From contig NZ_JBAYTI010000006.1 in assembly GCF_041675725.1 (NCBI RefSeq), positions 1 through 64,000 of the forward strand: a stretch of DNA of 64,000 nt. Direction: 5' to 3'. The translations under genes and the position numbers were made by a program. The notes beneath the pieces were generated by a model. It was not told the origin of the DNA. It was given only the letters and a program-made list of their open reading frames with translations, and did not search any database. Source of the DNA: Castellaniella sp041675725. GTDB taxonomy: Bacteria; Pseudomonadota; Gammaproteobacteria; Burkholderiales; Burkholderiaceae_B. This document shows positions 52,815 through 62,915 of the stretch, one piece after another. Within the stretch, counting starts at the first letter, position 1, and each line of letters starts with the position of its first letter.

Positions 52815-53225
52815 ATGGAAACGACCGTATTCACGCGCATTCTGGCGGGCGATATCCCCGCCGCCATGGTTTATCGGGGCCGCCGCATTTTCGCCTTCAT
52901 GGATGCCGGGCAGCTGAATCCCGGCCACGTACTGGTTGCGCCGTGCGAGGCCTATCCCACGCTGCTCGACATGGATGAAGACCTGGCCGCCGAGCTCATG
53001 CGTGTCACGCATCGCGTAGCGCGAGCGGTACAAAAGGCCTTTCAGCCGCAGGGGCTGACCTTGCTGCAGGCAAACGGGCCGGCAGGATGGCAAACCGTGC
53101 CGCATGCGCACATTCACGTCCTGCCCCGCCACGACGATGACGGCGTCGGCCTGGTGTGGCCGCGCAAGAACCCTGAAATGGCGGTACTCGAAGAATACGC
53201 CGCTCGGATACAGGTATCCGATTAA
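52815..53225 (+). CDS. HIT-family nucleotide hydrolase
   Basis: A 136-residue histidine triad protein. The triad is HAHIHVLPR near residue 97, with the middle histidine acting as nucleophile on nucleotidyl phosphates. FTRILAGDIPAAMVYRGRRIFAFMD and PGHVLVAPCEAYPTLLDM are typical of HIT/FHIT-like enzymes. The terminator follows after 30 bases. Confidence 0.9.
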   Translation: METTVFTRILAGDIPAAMVYRGRRIFAFMDAGQLNPGHVLVAPCEAYPTLLDMDEDLAAELMRVTHRVARAVQKAFQPQGLTLLQANGPAGWQTVPHAHIHVLPRHDDDGVGLVWPRKNPEMAVLEEYAARIQVSD

Positions 53226-53254
53226 ACCCCGGTCGCCTGGCGCATATCGAACAG

Positions 53255-53276
53255 CCCCGCGTGAGCGGGGTTTTTT
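53255..53276 (+). terminator. Rho-independent terminator after the HIT gene
   Basis: CCCCGC and GCGGGG close a GTGA tetraloop, followed by six T. It ends the fkpB-ispH-DUF945-HIT series. Confidence 0.92.
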
Positions 53277-53650
53277 GTTGCACTGCAGCGGCCGCACATC
53301 GGATGAATTGCCTGTTTCCTCTAAGGGAAAATCCTGATCAAAAGATTCGAAAAAATGACGACAGGTTTTCTTTCATTATTTAAATCAACGACATGGATAT
53401 TCCGATGGGGCGATTGCGGCTGAGGCTGCGAGCCGCCTGAGGGTCATTTTTCCGGCAGATGAAAAATTGCGTAAGTTTTACGTAAGTTTGAAAAAACATC
53501 ATGACTTCCACGCACGATTTCGGCCGTGCCATGGCGCACCCCCCTGAAAACCACGGGGTGGCCCGGAAGAAAACATTGCACGCGACGCGGCCGGCACGTG
53601 GTGCTGGGCACATACCGTGTCCCGCGTCATTCAAACCAGGAGACATATCC
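53277..53650 (+). other. Non-coding control region of the branched-chain/amide ABC importer operon
   Basis: About 370 bases, AT-rich in its first half, with no supported gene. It holds AGGGAAAATCCT (53324-53335), a stem GCGGCT/AGCCGC at 53416-53436, two CGTAAGTTT repeats at 53470-53489, and a long leader ending with AGGAGA before the binding protein. No promoter hexamer pair stands out, which suggests an activator-dependent or alternative sigma promoter. Confidence 0.5.
53470..53489. repeat. CGTAAGTTT direct repeat, one helical turn apart
   Basis: CGTAAGTTT at 53470-53478 and again at 53481-53489, period 11 bases. The copies lie on one face of the helix about 165 bases before the substrate-binding protein start. 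Confidence 0.6.
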
Positions 53651-55012
53651 ATGAAGGACAAAAAGACTGTGGGCCAGGCCCTGCAAACACAGGTCAGGCG
53701 TCGTTCCGTGCTCAAGGCCGGCGCGGCTGGGATCGCAGGCAGCGTGTTGCTGCCCGGCACCGCCCGGGTGGCCATGGCACAAGACAAGAAACCCCTGGGC
53801 GCATGGCCGGCCGGTTCGGATGGCGATACGGTGTTCGTGGGCTTGACGGTCGACCTGACCGGCCCTTATTCGGCCCAGGGCGCTGAACAGCAAAGGGGTT
53901 ATGAACTGGCCGTGGATCACCTGAACAGCGGGGATCCCATCCTGCAGAAGATCTCACCCAATCTGAAAAAAGGGATCTTGGGCAAGAACGTCAAGCTGGG
54001 TGTGGCCGATGCCGAGACCAAGCCCAATACCGCCGTGCAGGCGGGTACCCGCTATATCCACGACAACAAGGCCATGATGATCTCCGGCAGTACCAGCAGC
54101 GCCGTGGCCATTGCCCTGGAAAAGGTCTGCAACCGCGAGCACACCCCCTACTTCACGGCGATTTCCGGTTCGAACGAGACCACGGGCGTGGATTGCCAGC
54201 GTTATGGCTTTCGTCCGTGCTACTTCGCCTACATGGCGTGCAAGGCGATCGCGCCGGTCGTTGCCAAGGAATTCGGCAAGGATTGCCGGGCGGCCTACCT
54301 GACGCCGGACTACACCTATGGCCATACGACCACCGAATCGATGATCGAATTCACCGAGAAGGAAGGCTGGAAGACGGTCACCAATCAGGTGCATCCGCTG
54401 GGTGCCAAAGATTACAGCTCGTATCTGATCAACATCGCCAATACCGATGCCAATGTACTGGTGTGCGTCGCGTACGGGGCCGATGCCGTGAACGCCATCA
54501 AGCAGGCCCAGCAGTTTGGCCTGCTCGACAAGATGAAGGTCGTCGTGCCGTATTCGCCCGCGTTCCTGGAAGTCGAATTGGGCTCCGAGCTCATCGAAGG
54601 GGTGATCGTGGGGCAGGGCTTCTGGTGGACGATGGAAGACCAGTACCCGATCGCCAAGGATTTCGTCGCGGCCTACGAAAAGAAATTCGGCGGCAAGGCG
54701 CGCGATTCGGCTATGTACGGCTACCTGGCCATCATGGCCTGGGCAGCGGCCATCGAGCGCGCCGGCAGCTTCTACCCGCCCGACGTGGTCAAGTCGCTCG
54801 AAGACGGCAGCGTACTGGAGATCCCGGTAGGCGCCTTCACCATCCGTCCAGAAGACCATCAGGGCGTGATCAATTTCCCCATCATGCGCGGCAAGAAGAA
54901 GTCCGAAATGAAAAATCCGGATGACTGGTACGACATCATCGAGATCGTCGATGGCAAGGAAGTCGTGCCGCCGCTGGGTCTGCTGGGCTGCAAGATGGGC
55001 GACTACGTCTGA
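53651..55012 (+). CDS. ABC importer substrate-binding protein with Tat signal (Peripla_BP_6 type)
   Basis: A 453-residue binding protein for a branched-chain amino acid or short-chain amide importer. The signal RRRSVLKAGAAGIAGSVLLP is a twin-arginine (RR-x-SVLK) type ending ARVAMAQ, so it is exported folded. The two-lobed domain includes DTVFVGLTVDLTGPYS and NPDDWYDIIEIVDGKEV near the end, as in AmiC/UrtA-like proteins. AGGAG is ahead of the start; an open frame of 50 codons upstream is not needed. Substrate unknown. Confidence 0.85.
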   Translation: MKDKKTVGQALQTQVRRRSVLKAGAAGIAGSVLLPGTARVAMAQDKKPLGAWPAGSDGDTVFVGLTVDLTGPYSAQGAEQQRGYELAVDHLNSGDPILQKISPNLKKGILGKNVKLGVADAETKPNTAVQAGTRYIHDNKAMMISGSTSSAVAIALEKVCNREHTPYFTAISGSNETTGVDCQRYGFRPCYFAYMACKAIAPVVAKEFGKDCRAAYLTPDYTYGHTTTESMIEFTEKEGWKTVTNQVHPLGAKDYSSYLINIANTDANVLVCVAYGADAVNAIKQAQQFGLLDKMKVVVPYSPAFLEVELGSELIEGVIVGQGFWWTMEDQYPIAKDFVAAYEKKFGGKARDSAMYGYLAIMAWAAAIERAGSFYPPDVVKSLEDGSVLEIPVGAFTIRPEDHQGVINFPIMRGKKKSEMKNPDDWYDIIEIVDGKEVVPPLGLLGCKMGDYV

Positions 55013-55020
55013 TCGGCGCG

Positions 55021-55054
55021 CCGGGGGCGGCCCGTTGCGGCGGACCCCCCCCGG
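55021..55054 (+). other. Stem-loop between the binding protein and permease genes
   Basis: CCGGGGG (55021-55027) can pair with CCCCCGG (55048-55054), enclosing a GC-rich loop. It lies eight bases past the binding-protein stop. Such hairpins often protect the upstream transcript so that the binding protein is made in excess over membrane parts. Confidence 0.42.
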
Positions 55055-55090
55055 GTACAACGTCCGGGACTTTGAAGGAGGCACCCGAGC

Positions 55091-55957
55091 ATGTCATTGT
55101 TTTTCTCTCAGCTGTTCAATGGGCTGGCGACCGGCCTGTTGCTCGCGTTGATCAGTACCGGCCTGACCATCATCTACGGCACGCTCGGTGTCATCAATTT
55201 CGCCCATGGGGCCCTGTTCGTGGTGGGGGGCTACGCCGGCTACACCGTGTACAGCCTGACCGACTCATTCATTCTGGCCATTGCCGGCGGCTCGGCCGTG
55301 GCGCTGGCCGTGGGCCTGGTCATGGAGCGCGGCCTGATGCGCCAATACTACAGCCGCCCGCCCGAAGACCAGATCCTGGTCACGTTCGGCATCAGCATCA
55401 TTCTGGTCGAGATCGTGCGCGGGCTCTATGGCGGCATCAGCTATTCGGTTGCGCCGCCCGACTGGGGCCAAGGCATTGCCCGCATCGGCTCGCTCATCTA
55501 CCCGCTGTATCGCCTCGAGACGCTGGGCATCGCCGCGGCCACGCTGTTGCTGCTGTATTTCGTGCTGTATCGCACCAGCCTGGGGCTCATCGTGCGGGCG
55601 GGCATCGAGGATGCCCAGATGGTCAATGCGCTGGGCATCAACGTCAAGCGAACCTTTCTGCTGGTGTTTGGGATCGGCGCCATGGCGGCGGGCTTTGCCG
55701 GGGTGATCAACTCGCCCATCGTGGCACTGACGCCCGACATGGGGTTCCGCTATCTGGTTGATTCGTTCGTGGTGGTGGTCATCGGGGGGGTGGGCTCGTT
55801 TCCCGGCGCCATCATCGGCGGCGTCATTGCCGGCGAGATCCTCAGCCTGACGGCGATGGTCAACCCGCAGTATTCCGAAGTCATGCTGTTCGTGGCCATG
55901 GCCCTGGTGCTGGTGCTGCGTCCGCAAGGTCTCATGGGTCAGGAGGGACGCGAATGA
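55091..55957 (+). CDS. Branched-chain amino acid/amide ABC transporter permease (LivH-like)
   Basis: A 288-residue permease with about eight helices. FNGLATGLLLALISTGLTII at the start, GVINFAHGALFVVGGYAGY, and the EAA-like INSPIVALTPDMGFRYLVDSFVVVVIGGVGSFPGA (shown by SFVVVVIGGVGSFPGA) are LivH features. AAGGAGG lies eight bases from the ATG. The stop overlaps the fused permease-ATPase gene by four bases. Confidence 0.9.
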   Translation: MSLFFSQLFNGLATGLLLALISTGLTIIYGTLGVINFAHGALFVVGGYAGYTVYSLTDSFILAIAGGSAVALAVGLVMERGLMRQYYSRPPEDQILVTFGISIILVEIVRGLYGGISYSVAPPDWGQGIARIGSLIYPLYRLETLGIAAATLLLLYFVLYRTSLGLIVRAGIEDAQMVNALGINVKRTFLLVFGIGAMAAGFAGVINSPIVALTPDMGFRYLVDSFVVVVIGGVGSFPGAIIGGVIAGEILSLTAMVNPQYSEVMLFVAMALVLVLRPQGLMGQEGRE

Positions 55958-57835
55958 ACACCACCACTCATCAAACTACGGCGCCCGCCGTCAGCGACAC
56001 GGCCCGCGCCACAGCCGCACGGCCGCTCCCGTCTGGCAGCGCCTTGCGGCGGCAATGGCCCGAACTGCTGGTGGGGCTGGGCCTGCTGGTCGCGCCGATC
56101 GTCCTGCCCCTGCTGGGCATGAGCCCCGACCTGCTGACCCGCATCCTGATCTGGGGCTTGTTCGGGCTGGGCTTCGACCTGCTCTTCGGCTATACGGGCC
56201 TGCTGTCTTTTGGCCAGGCCGCATTCTACGGGGTCGGGGGGTTCGTCACCGCGTATCTGCTCACGGACGGTCTGGTATCGAACATGCTGCTGGCGCTGCT
56301 CATCGGGACGGCCATGGCGGCCATGACCGGGCTGGTGATCGGCTACCTGACCCTGCGTCGCACGGGGATCTACTTCGCCATGAGCACGTTGGCCTTTGGC
56401 GAGATGTTCTATTTTCTCGAGAACTCTTCGTTCAAGGCATACACGGGGGGGGAAAATGGCATTGCCGGGGTGCCGTCGCCTGAACTCAGCCTGGGGTTCA
56501 TCGACATCCACATCGGCAGCGGCTGGCCAATGTACTGGTTCGTGGCGGTCATTTTCTTCCTGGGGTACCTGGTTGCGCGGCGCATCGTGCGTTCGCCCTT
56601 CGGCACCGTGCTCAGGGCCATCCGGGGCAATGCCAAGCGCGCCACGGCGCTGGGGCATTCGATCCAGTCGTACAAGCTCACGGTGTTCATCGTAGCAGCC
56701 GCCTATGGCGGGCTCGCCGGCGGGCTGCTGGGGCTGTTCCAATCCTACATGCCCCCGGACGCCTTTGCGCTGGACACATCCGCGCAGCTGGTGATCCAGA
56801 CGGTGATGGGGGGCGCGGGCACCCTGCTCGGGCCCTTGCTGGGGGCCACCATCTGGCTGTATCTGTATGAGGGCCTGCAGCAGGTGGGCAGCCTCGGGCC
56901 GTACTGGAAGCTCATCCTGGGCATCGTGTTCGTGGTCCTGGTCACTGTGTTCCGTCGTGGGGTGGCCGGCGCGCTCATCGATTTCACCCGGCGGCACCGC
57001 CGTTTGCCGGCGTACATCGATGCGGGCGCCAGTACGCGTGTGGCCAGCACGCTCGATATCGTGCCGCCGCTGGCCTCGTCCAGGCCGGGGGCGCCGGTGC
57101 TCGAGGCGCGGGGCGTGAGCAAGCATTATGGGGGCCTGAAGGCCAATACCGATATCGACTTCACGCTGCGCGAGGGCGAACTGCATGGTGTCATAGGCCC
57201 CAATGGGGCTGGCAAATCGACCTTCTTCGCCATGCTGGCGGGCGAACTTCCAACCACCACCGGCAAGGTGTTCTTTCGCGGCCAGGAAATCACCGGGATT
57301 GGCGTGACCGCCGTGTGCCAGCTGGGCATGAGCAAGAGCTACCAGATCAACCAGCTCTTCGAGCAGCTGACCGTGCGCCAGAACGTCATGATCCCGGTGC
57401 TCGCGCGCCTGCGGGGCAGGTACCGCGGCGACCTGCTGCACAGGCTGCATTCCGATAAACTCGATGAGCAGGTGAATGCGGCCATCGCCATGGTCGATCT
57501 GGCCGCCCACGCAGACGTTCAGGTGGCTGAATTGTCATATGGTGAAAAGCGCCGCCTCGAGATCGGCCTGGCGCTGGCTACCGGCGCCAACGTGCTGCTC
57601 TTCGACGAACCTCTGGCGGGTCTGGGGCCCGAAGAGCGGGTGCTGGTGATCCGTTTGCTGAAATCGATTCGGGAAGGGCGCAGCATGGTGATCGTGGAAC
57701 ATGACATGGACGCCATGTTCGAACTGGCCGAACGGATTACAGTATTGTACGAGGGGCGCAAGCTGGCCGAAGGCTTGGCTGAAGACATCCGCCACGACCC
57801 CGACGTCCAGGCGGCTTACCTCGGGGGGATGGACG

Positions 57836-57849
<14 letters not shown>
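55954..57849 (+). CDS. Fused LivM-type permease and LivG-type ATPase
   Basis: A 631-residue single polypeptide. Residues about 25-345 are a LivM-like permease (GLGFDLLFGYTGLLSFGQAAF, ending at a GGAGTLLGPLLGA motif). A linker (about 345-370) leads to a LivG-type ATPase with Walker A GPNGAGKST near 415, a C-loop ELSYGEKRRLEIGLAL, Walker B VLLFDEPLAGL, and H-loop VIVEHDMDAMF. Separate livM and livG genes are the rule in E. coli. No frameshift is needed. The end overlaps livF by 14 bases. Confidence 0.92.
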
Positions 57850-58540
<691 letters not shown>

Positions 58541-58670
58541 TTTTGCGGCGGGCCGGGCGGTTTCCAGGGGGGTGCCGGCCCGGGTGGCCGGGTCGCCGCG
58601 GGTCGATAATCTGCGCAGTGGGCCCGGGCAGTGGTAAGCTATGCGTCGTTTCTGTTGATTTTTTCTGCGC

Positions 58671-59318
58671 ATGTCAACCCCCACCCGCCCTGCTGTGGCC
58701 GCCTCCGGCGGCCTTTTGCACTATGTGGCATCCAGCCGCCTGCCCACGCCGTGGGCGGTATTCCAGGTGCATGCGTTCGTCGAGGCCGCCACAGGGAAAG
58801 AGCATCTCGCCCTGACGCTGGGCGAACTTCCGGGCGACGGTCCGGTGCTCGCCCGCATCCACTCCGAGTGCCTGACAGGCGATGCATTGTTCAGCCAGCG
58901 CTGCGACTGCGGTGCCCAGCTCGAGGCCGCGATGCAGCGGATCGCCGAAGAGGGCCGGGGCATTCTCATGTACCTGCGGCAGGAAGGCCGCGGCATCGGG
59001 CTGCTCAATAAAATCCGCGCCTACCACCTGCAGGACGAAGGCGCCGATACGGTCGAGGCCAATGAGCGCCTGGGTTTTCCGGCCGATCTGCGTCGCTACG
59101 ATTTATGCCTTCCCATGCTGGCGCACTTCGGCATACAGAGCGTACGGTTGATGACGAACAATCCCCGCAAGGAAAAGAAACTGGCCGAGTTGGGCATCAC
59201 CATTGCCGAGCATATCCCTCTGCAGGTCAATCGCAATCCATACAACGAGCAGTACCTGCGCACCAAGGCCCGTAAATTGGGCCATCAGTTCAAGGAATAC
59301 TTCGGCGAAGCCCCCTGA
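58671..59318 (+). CDS. ribA: GTP cyclohydrolase II
   Basis: A 215-residue enzyme that opens GTP to the first riboflavin precursor. The zinc site is HSECLTGDALFSQRCDCGAQL (noted by CDCGAQL), with YLRQEGRGIGLLNKIRAY and RLMTNNPRKEKKLAELGI. Length is that of the stand-alone RibA, without a RibB domain. It is preceded by 130 bases with no clear FMN riboswitch. Confidence 0.95.
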   Translation: MSTPTRPAVAASGGLLHYVASSRLPTPWAVFQVHAFVEAATGKEHLALTLGELPGDGPVLARIHSECLTGDALFSQRCDCGAQLEAAMQRIAEEGRGILMYLRQEGRGIGLLNKIRAYHLQDEGADTVEANERLGFPADLRRYDLCLPMLAHFGIQSVRLMTNNPRKEKKLAELGITIAEHIPLQVNRNPYNEQYLRTKARKLGHQFKEYFGEAP

Positions 59319-59374
59319 GCGGTTTTTGGGCGTAAGGGTCTGCGGGTGCGTGCGGGGTCGGGCTGTCCGGATTG

Positions 59375-60973
59375 TCAGGGCTTGAGGCAGTCTTTCGTGG
59401 CGGGCAGGACCGCCCAGTTCAGATCGATCCGCCGGCCGCGCGGGCCAGACCACGGGATCTCGTCGCGCCCTTTCCAGGGGGCTGCATCGTAAAGCCGGCG
59501 GACCTCGGCCGAGGGTCGCCCGCGGCCATCATCGCTCCAGGCCACCAGGGCGCCACAGGCCAGGGCGGTGCCCGGCGCGAACCACGGCGACTCGGCGTCA
59601 CTTGCGTCGATATAGACCCGCGTATCCTGGCCTGTGTGCAAGGCTATATTGCCGCCCAGCCATGTATTGGCGACGACGACCCGCAGAGGGCGGCCCGGCT
59701 GGTGCGCCTGCCAGTGGGCCACGGCGTGGGCCGCCAGCGCAGGGCCCGGGTAGGTGGAGCGCGACGCATGCCCCACGGCCTGAGCAATGGGGCCGCGAGC
59801 GAGCGCATACGACACCGCCATCAGGATCTGGACGGCGGCGGTCAGGATCAGCAGGCGGCGCAGCTGGACGCTGTCCAGGCCGCGCATCCAGGCCAGCCCG
59901 TAGAAGCCGGCCAGCACGAAAAAAGTACTCCCCCACGAGGCTTCGAGTTTGGATCCCAGGGCCAGGGACAGCAGCAGCGTGCTGGCGACGGGCGCCAGCC
60001 CTGTCCATAACAGGAAACGCCGCGCATCGGCATCGAGCTGGGCCCAGTAAGAGGCGGGGCGCAGTGGGGCGCCTGTTGCGGTGTCCAGGCGCTGGAACAG
60101 GGGTTCGTTGGCCGCCTGCCCCGGCCCGTGATCGGCGCGTCTGCGGTACCAGACCGTCCAGAGCCCACCCAATACGAGCATGGGCGACAGCCGGCCGAGC
60201 TGGTCGAGCAGGAAGTCCCACAGGGACAGCAGCGCCTGCAGGCGGCTGGCGGCCTGCAGCGAGGTTTCGGCGTAGAACAGGGGTTCGAAGTGGTGCCGGA
60301 CCAGCCAGAGCCCGTGTGGACTCAGAACCACCAGGAAAATCAGGGTGGCCAGGCCGATGCCGCGCCAGATACGAGCCTGGCGCCACAGGCCGCTGGCCAG
60401 CAGATACAGAAAGAACGCGGCAAACTGGATCAGCGCACTGTATTTGGTCAGCATGGCCAAACCGGCCACCAGGCCCAGCCAGGCCCAATCGCGCCAGCGT
60501 TGGCGGTGCGTGGCGCGGTAGAACAGCCAGATGCTGGCGGTGATGGCCCAGAGCTGCGCGGTGTTGTGGTTGTAGATAGTGCCGCGCAATGAAAAATACG
60601 CCGTGACCGACACCAGCAAGGTAGCCATCAGCGCGCGGTGTGGCGTGGTGAGTTCGCAACCCAGCTTCCAGACGAACCAAAGGCCCAGCGCAGAGAAGAT
60701 CTGACCCATGAGAAAGGGCAGCCAGACCGACGCGCCCAGCCCCTGGATGGCCAGGTGCATGAACCAGGTGGGTAGCGGCGGGTGCTTGGTATAGCCCCAC
60801 TCGAGGCTGACGGCCCAAACCAGTTCCTCCATCCCGTCCAGATCCGGCGCGCTGTGGCTTAATGCGCACAGGATCGTCCAGAGTGCCGCTATGGTGAGCA
60901 ACCAGATCAGCACCCAGGCCGAATGAGGGGGGCGGGTGAATAGCGGGAGTCGGACAGGCAGGGGTTGTTGCAT
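59375..60973 (-). CDS. ArnT/PMT-like multi-pass membrane glycosyltransferase
   Basis: A 532-residue protein with about eleven membrane helices and a C-terminal soluble part. The first loop contains DLDGMEELVWAVSLEWGY and KHPPLPTWFMHLAIQGLG, marked by DGMEELVW and KHPPLPTWF, the GT39/GT83 loop with catalytic acidic residue. The chosen ATG avoids overlap with the LysR gene; the frame is open to 61132, into that gene. The acceptor (lipid A, polymer or protein) is not evident. It is convergent with ribA. Confidence 0.72.
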   Translation of the reverse strand: MQQPLPVRLPLFTRPPHSAWVLIWLLTIAALWTILCALSHSAPDLDGMEELVWAVSLEWGYTKHPPLPTWFMHLAIQGLGASVWLPFLMGQIFSALGLWFVWKLGCELTTPHRALMATLLVSVTAYFSLRGTIYNHNTAQLWAITASIWLFYRATHRQRWRDWAWLGLVAGLAMLTKYSALIQFAAFFLYLLASGLWRQARIWRGIGLATLIFLVVLSPHGLWLVRHHFEPLFYAETSLQAASRLQALLSLWDFLLDQLGRLSPMLVLGGLWTVWYRRRADHGPGQAANEPLFQRLDTATGAPLRPASYWAQLDADARRFLLWTGLAPVASTLLLSLALGSKLEASWGSTFFVLAGFYGLAWMRGLDSVQLRRLLILTAAVQILMAVSYALARGPIAQAVGHASRSTYPGPALAAHAVAHWQAHQPGRPLRVVVANTWLGGNIALHTGQDTRVYIDASDAESPWFAPGTALACGALVAWSDDGRGRPSAEVRRLYDAAPWKGRDEIPWSGPRGRRIDLNWAVLPATKDCLKP

Positions 60974-61059
60974 CAGGCCATGAGACAGATCGATGAGCGC
61001 GCGCAGCGCCGAGGCGGACGGATCAAACTGCCATTTTATGGGTTGGTTGGCAAAAAAGC

Positions 61060-61968
61060 TTACGGCGCCGGCAGGCCGGACAGCCCCTGTTGGGCGACCT
61101 GCGTATGCAGTAGTTCGACCAGTTGCCGGCACGAGGGACCCAGCGTGTCGGGCCGCGCCAGGACGCGATACAGCATGGCATGGCGATGACGCCCCTCGGC
61201 CAGCGGCAAGGGGATTAACCGGCCCTGCGCGAGCGGTTCGCGAATCAGCAGTTCCGGGTACCAGGCAAACCCCAGACCGGCGCAGGCGGCCTGGACCGAA
61301 CGGTCAGGGTGCGAGAAGGTCCAGCGCTGCTCTGCGTCCAGCCACCCGGCGTCATCGCGCCGTGAGCCCGAATCGCGAACCACCAATTGGCGATGGCGGC
61401 GCAGGTCGGCCCAGTCGATCGGGCGCTGCAGCGTGTGCAGCGGATGTTCGGGTGCGGCGACGGCTACGAAACGGACCTGCATCAGGGGTTCGCCGGTGAA
61501 GCCTTGCGGAACCCGTGGCGTGATGACCAGATCGGCCTCGCGCCGCATCAGTGCTTCGTCGGTGCCGCTGAGCACGCTTTCCAGCACTTCGATGCGGGTC
61601 GTGAGCTGCAGCTGGTCGAACTGGGTCAACACCTGCAGTAGCAGCCAGCCGGGGAAAAGCCCGTCGATCGCCAGGCGCAGGACGGATTCGCGCCCCTGGG
61701 CGAGCTCGCGGGCGGCAGACTCGAGCGCATCGGCCTGAGCCAGCAGATGTCGGGCGCGTTGCAGCAAAATGAGGCCGTTTGCGGTGGGTACGGCGCGCCG
61801 GCCCTGTTGGCGGAAGATCCGCATGCCCAGCTGGTCTTCAAGGCGCTGTACTGCGTAGCTGACGCTGGATTGGCTTTTGCCCAGGGATTCGGCGGCCTGG
61901 GCGAAACCACCGCAGTCGACCACCGACAGCGCAGCCTGCCATTGCGGTAAGGGGATGGGCTCTTTCAT
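61060..61968 (-). CDS. LysR-family regulator divergent from the pirin gene
   Basis: A 302-residue LysR protein. The helix-turn-helix GGFAQAAESLGKSQSSVSYAVQRLEDQLG sits at about 20-48, noted by SLGKSQSSVSYAVQRLE. The effector domain ends with ARPDTLGPSCRQLVELLH. It is divergent from a pirin-family gene with a 92-base shared region; control of that gene is the natural inference. Confidence 0.88.
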   Translation of the reverse strand: MKEPIPLPQWQAALSVVDCGGFAQAAESLGKSQSSVSYAVQRLEDQLGMRIFRQQGRRAVPTANGLILLQRARHLLAQADALESAARELAQGRESVLRLAIDGLFPGWLLLQVLTQFDQLQLTTRIEVLESVLSGTDEALMRREADLVITPRVPQGFTGEPLMQVRFVAVAAPEHPLHTLQRPIDWADLRRHRQLVVRDSGSRRDDAGWLDAEQRWTFSHPDRSVQAACAGLGFAWYPELLIREPLAQGRLIPLPLAEGRHRHAMLYRVLARPDTLGPSCRQLVELLHTQVAQQGLSGLPAP

Positions 61969-62005
61969 ATCGAAATATTAGATTAAATTGGGCTAACTGG
62001 CGGGG

Positions 62006-62033
62006 TTGTTCATCTATTTAAATCATACATAAT
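62006..62033 (+). promoter_or_regulatory. Candidate promoter for the pirin gene
   Basis: TTGTTC (62006-62011) and CATAAT (62028-62033) are 16 bases apart, 27 bases before the start. The spacer contains ATTTAAAT, an AT-rich palindrome that a LysR protein could bend. Confidence 0.48.
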
Positions 62034-62060
62034 GAAGACCATTGTCAACAGGAGATTATG

Positions 62061-62915
62061 ATGTCTGAGCGTTCCCTCATTCGCGTGACACCGGCGCAGG
62101 CCACCCAGGACGGTGCCGGTGTGCGCCTCTTGCGTGCCCTGGGCTATCGGCAGGGCGCCCGCATGGATCCCTTTCTGATGCTGGATGCGTTTTCGTCTGA
62201 TGATCCCGACGACTACATCGCCGGTTTTCCGCCGCATCCGCACCGGGGGTTCGAAACCGTCACCTATATTGTCGACGGCCACATGCGGCACCGCGATCAC
62301 CTTGGCAACGAGGGCGATCTGCGCGCCGGTGGGGTGCAGTGGATGACGGCCGGGCGAGGCATCATCCACGAAGAAATGCCCCAGCAGGAAAACGGCCTGC
62401 TGCGCGGATTCCAGATCTGGCTCAACCTGCCGGCGGCCGATAAAATGCAGCCGGCCCATTATCGGGACATCCCGGCGGGCGAAATCCGCGTGGCGGGCCT
62501 GCCCGAGGGCGGTTTCATCAAGTTGATCGCGGGCACCATTCCCTGGGCGACGTGCCCGCTTGAAGGACCGGGCAAGGGGCATGCAGCCACCCAGCCCATC
62601 ATTGCCGACATTCGCGTCATGGCGGGGCAGTCGGTCGACATTCCCATTCCGGCCACTCATCAGGTGCTGCTGTACGTATTCGAGGGGCAGCTGCAGGCGG
62701 CGGATCAGGTCGTGGCGGCTGCGCATACGGCCTGGTACGGGCCCGAGGGCGAAACCCTGCACATAGCGGCGACGCCGTCCGAAGGGGTGCGCGTGCTGCT
62801 GCTGGCCGGCAAGCCGCTCAATGAGCCGATCGCGCAATACGGTCCATTCGTGATGAACACGGCCGAAGAGCTCGAGCAGGCCCTGAACGATTATCGTCAG
62901 GGCACTTTGGCCTGA
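62061..62915 (+). CDS. Pirin-family cupin protein
   Basis: A 284-residue bicupin. Metal-binding histidines are in FPPHPHRGFETVTYIVDG and HRDHLGNEG, and GGVQWMTAGRGIIHEEMP is the family box. Bacterial pirins have been reported as quercetinases or as partners of metabolic enzymes. AGGAG lies six bases ahead of the second of two adjacent ATG codons, which I take as start. It is divergent from the LysR gene. Confidence 0.88.
   Translation: MSERSLIRVTPAQATQDGAGVRLLRALGYRQGARMDPFLMLDAFSSDDPDDYIAGFPPHPHRGFETVTYIVDGHMRHRDHLGNEGDLRAGGVQWMTAGRGIIHEEMPQQENGLLRGFQIWLNLPAADKMQPAHYRDIPAGEIRVAGLPEGGFIKLIAGTIPWATCPLEGPGKGHAATQPIIADIRVMAGQSVDIPIPATHQVLLYVFEGQLQAADQVVAAAHTAWYGPEGETLHIAATPSEGVRVLLLAGKPLNEPIAQYGPFVMNTAEELEQALNDYRQGTLA

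Noticed and set aside
53380..53787. Possible small gene on the minus strand before the ABC importer operon
   Set aside because: It overlaps the start of the binding-protein gene on the other strand and has no ribosome binding site or recognisable sequence.
55939..57510. Open frame of 523 codons on the minus strand
   Set aside because: Antisense to the permease-ATPase fusion, with no family motif.
58541..58670. FMN riboswitch before ribA
   Set aside because: The 130-base gap lacks the conserved multi-helix core of the RFN element, and ribA here shows no other leader signal.
61060..61132. Longer N-terminus of the glycosyltransferase overlapping the LysR gene
   Set aside because: The extra 53 residues lack membrane or family features, and an ATG just before the first membrane helix is the more likely start.
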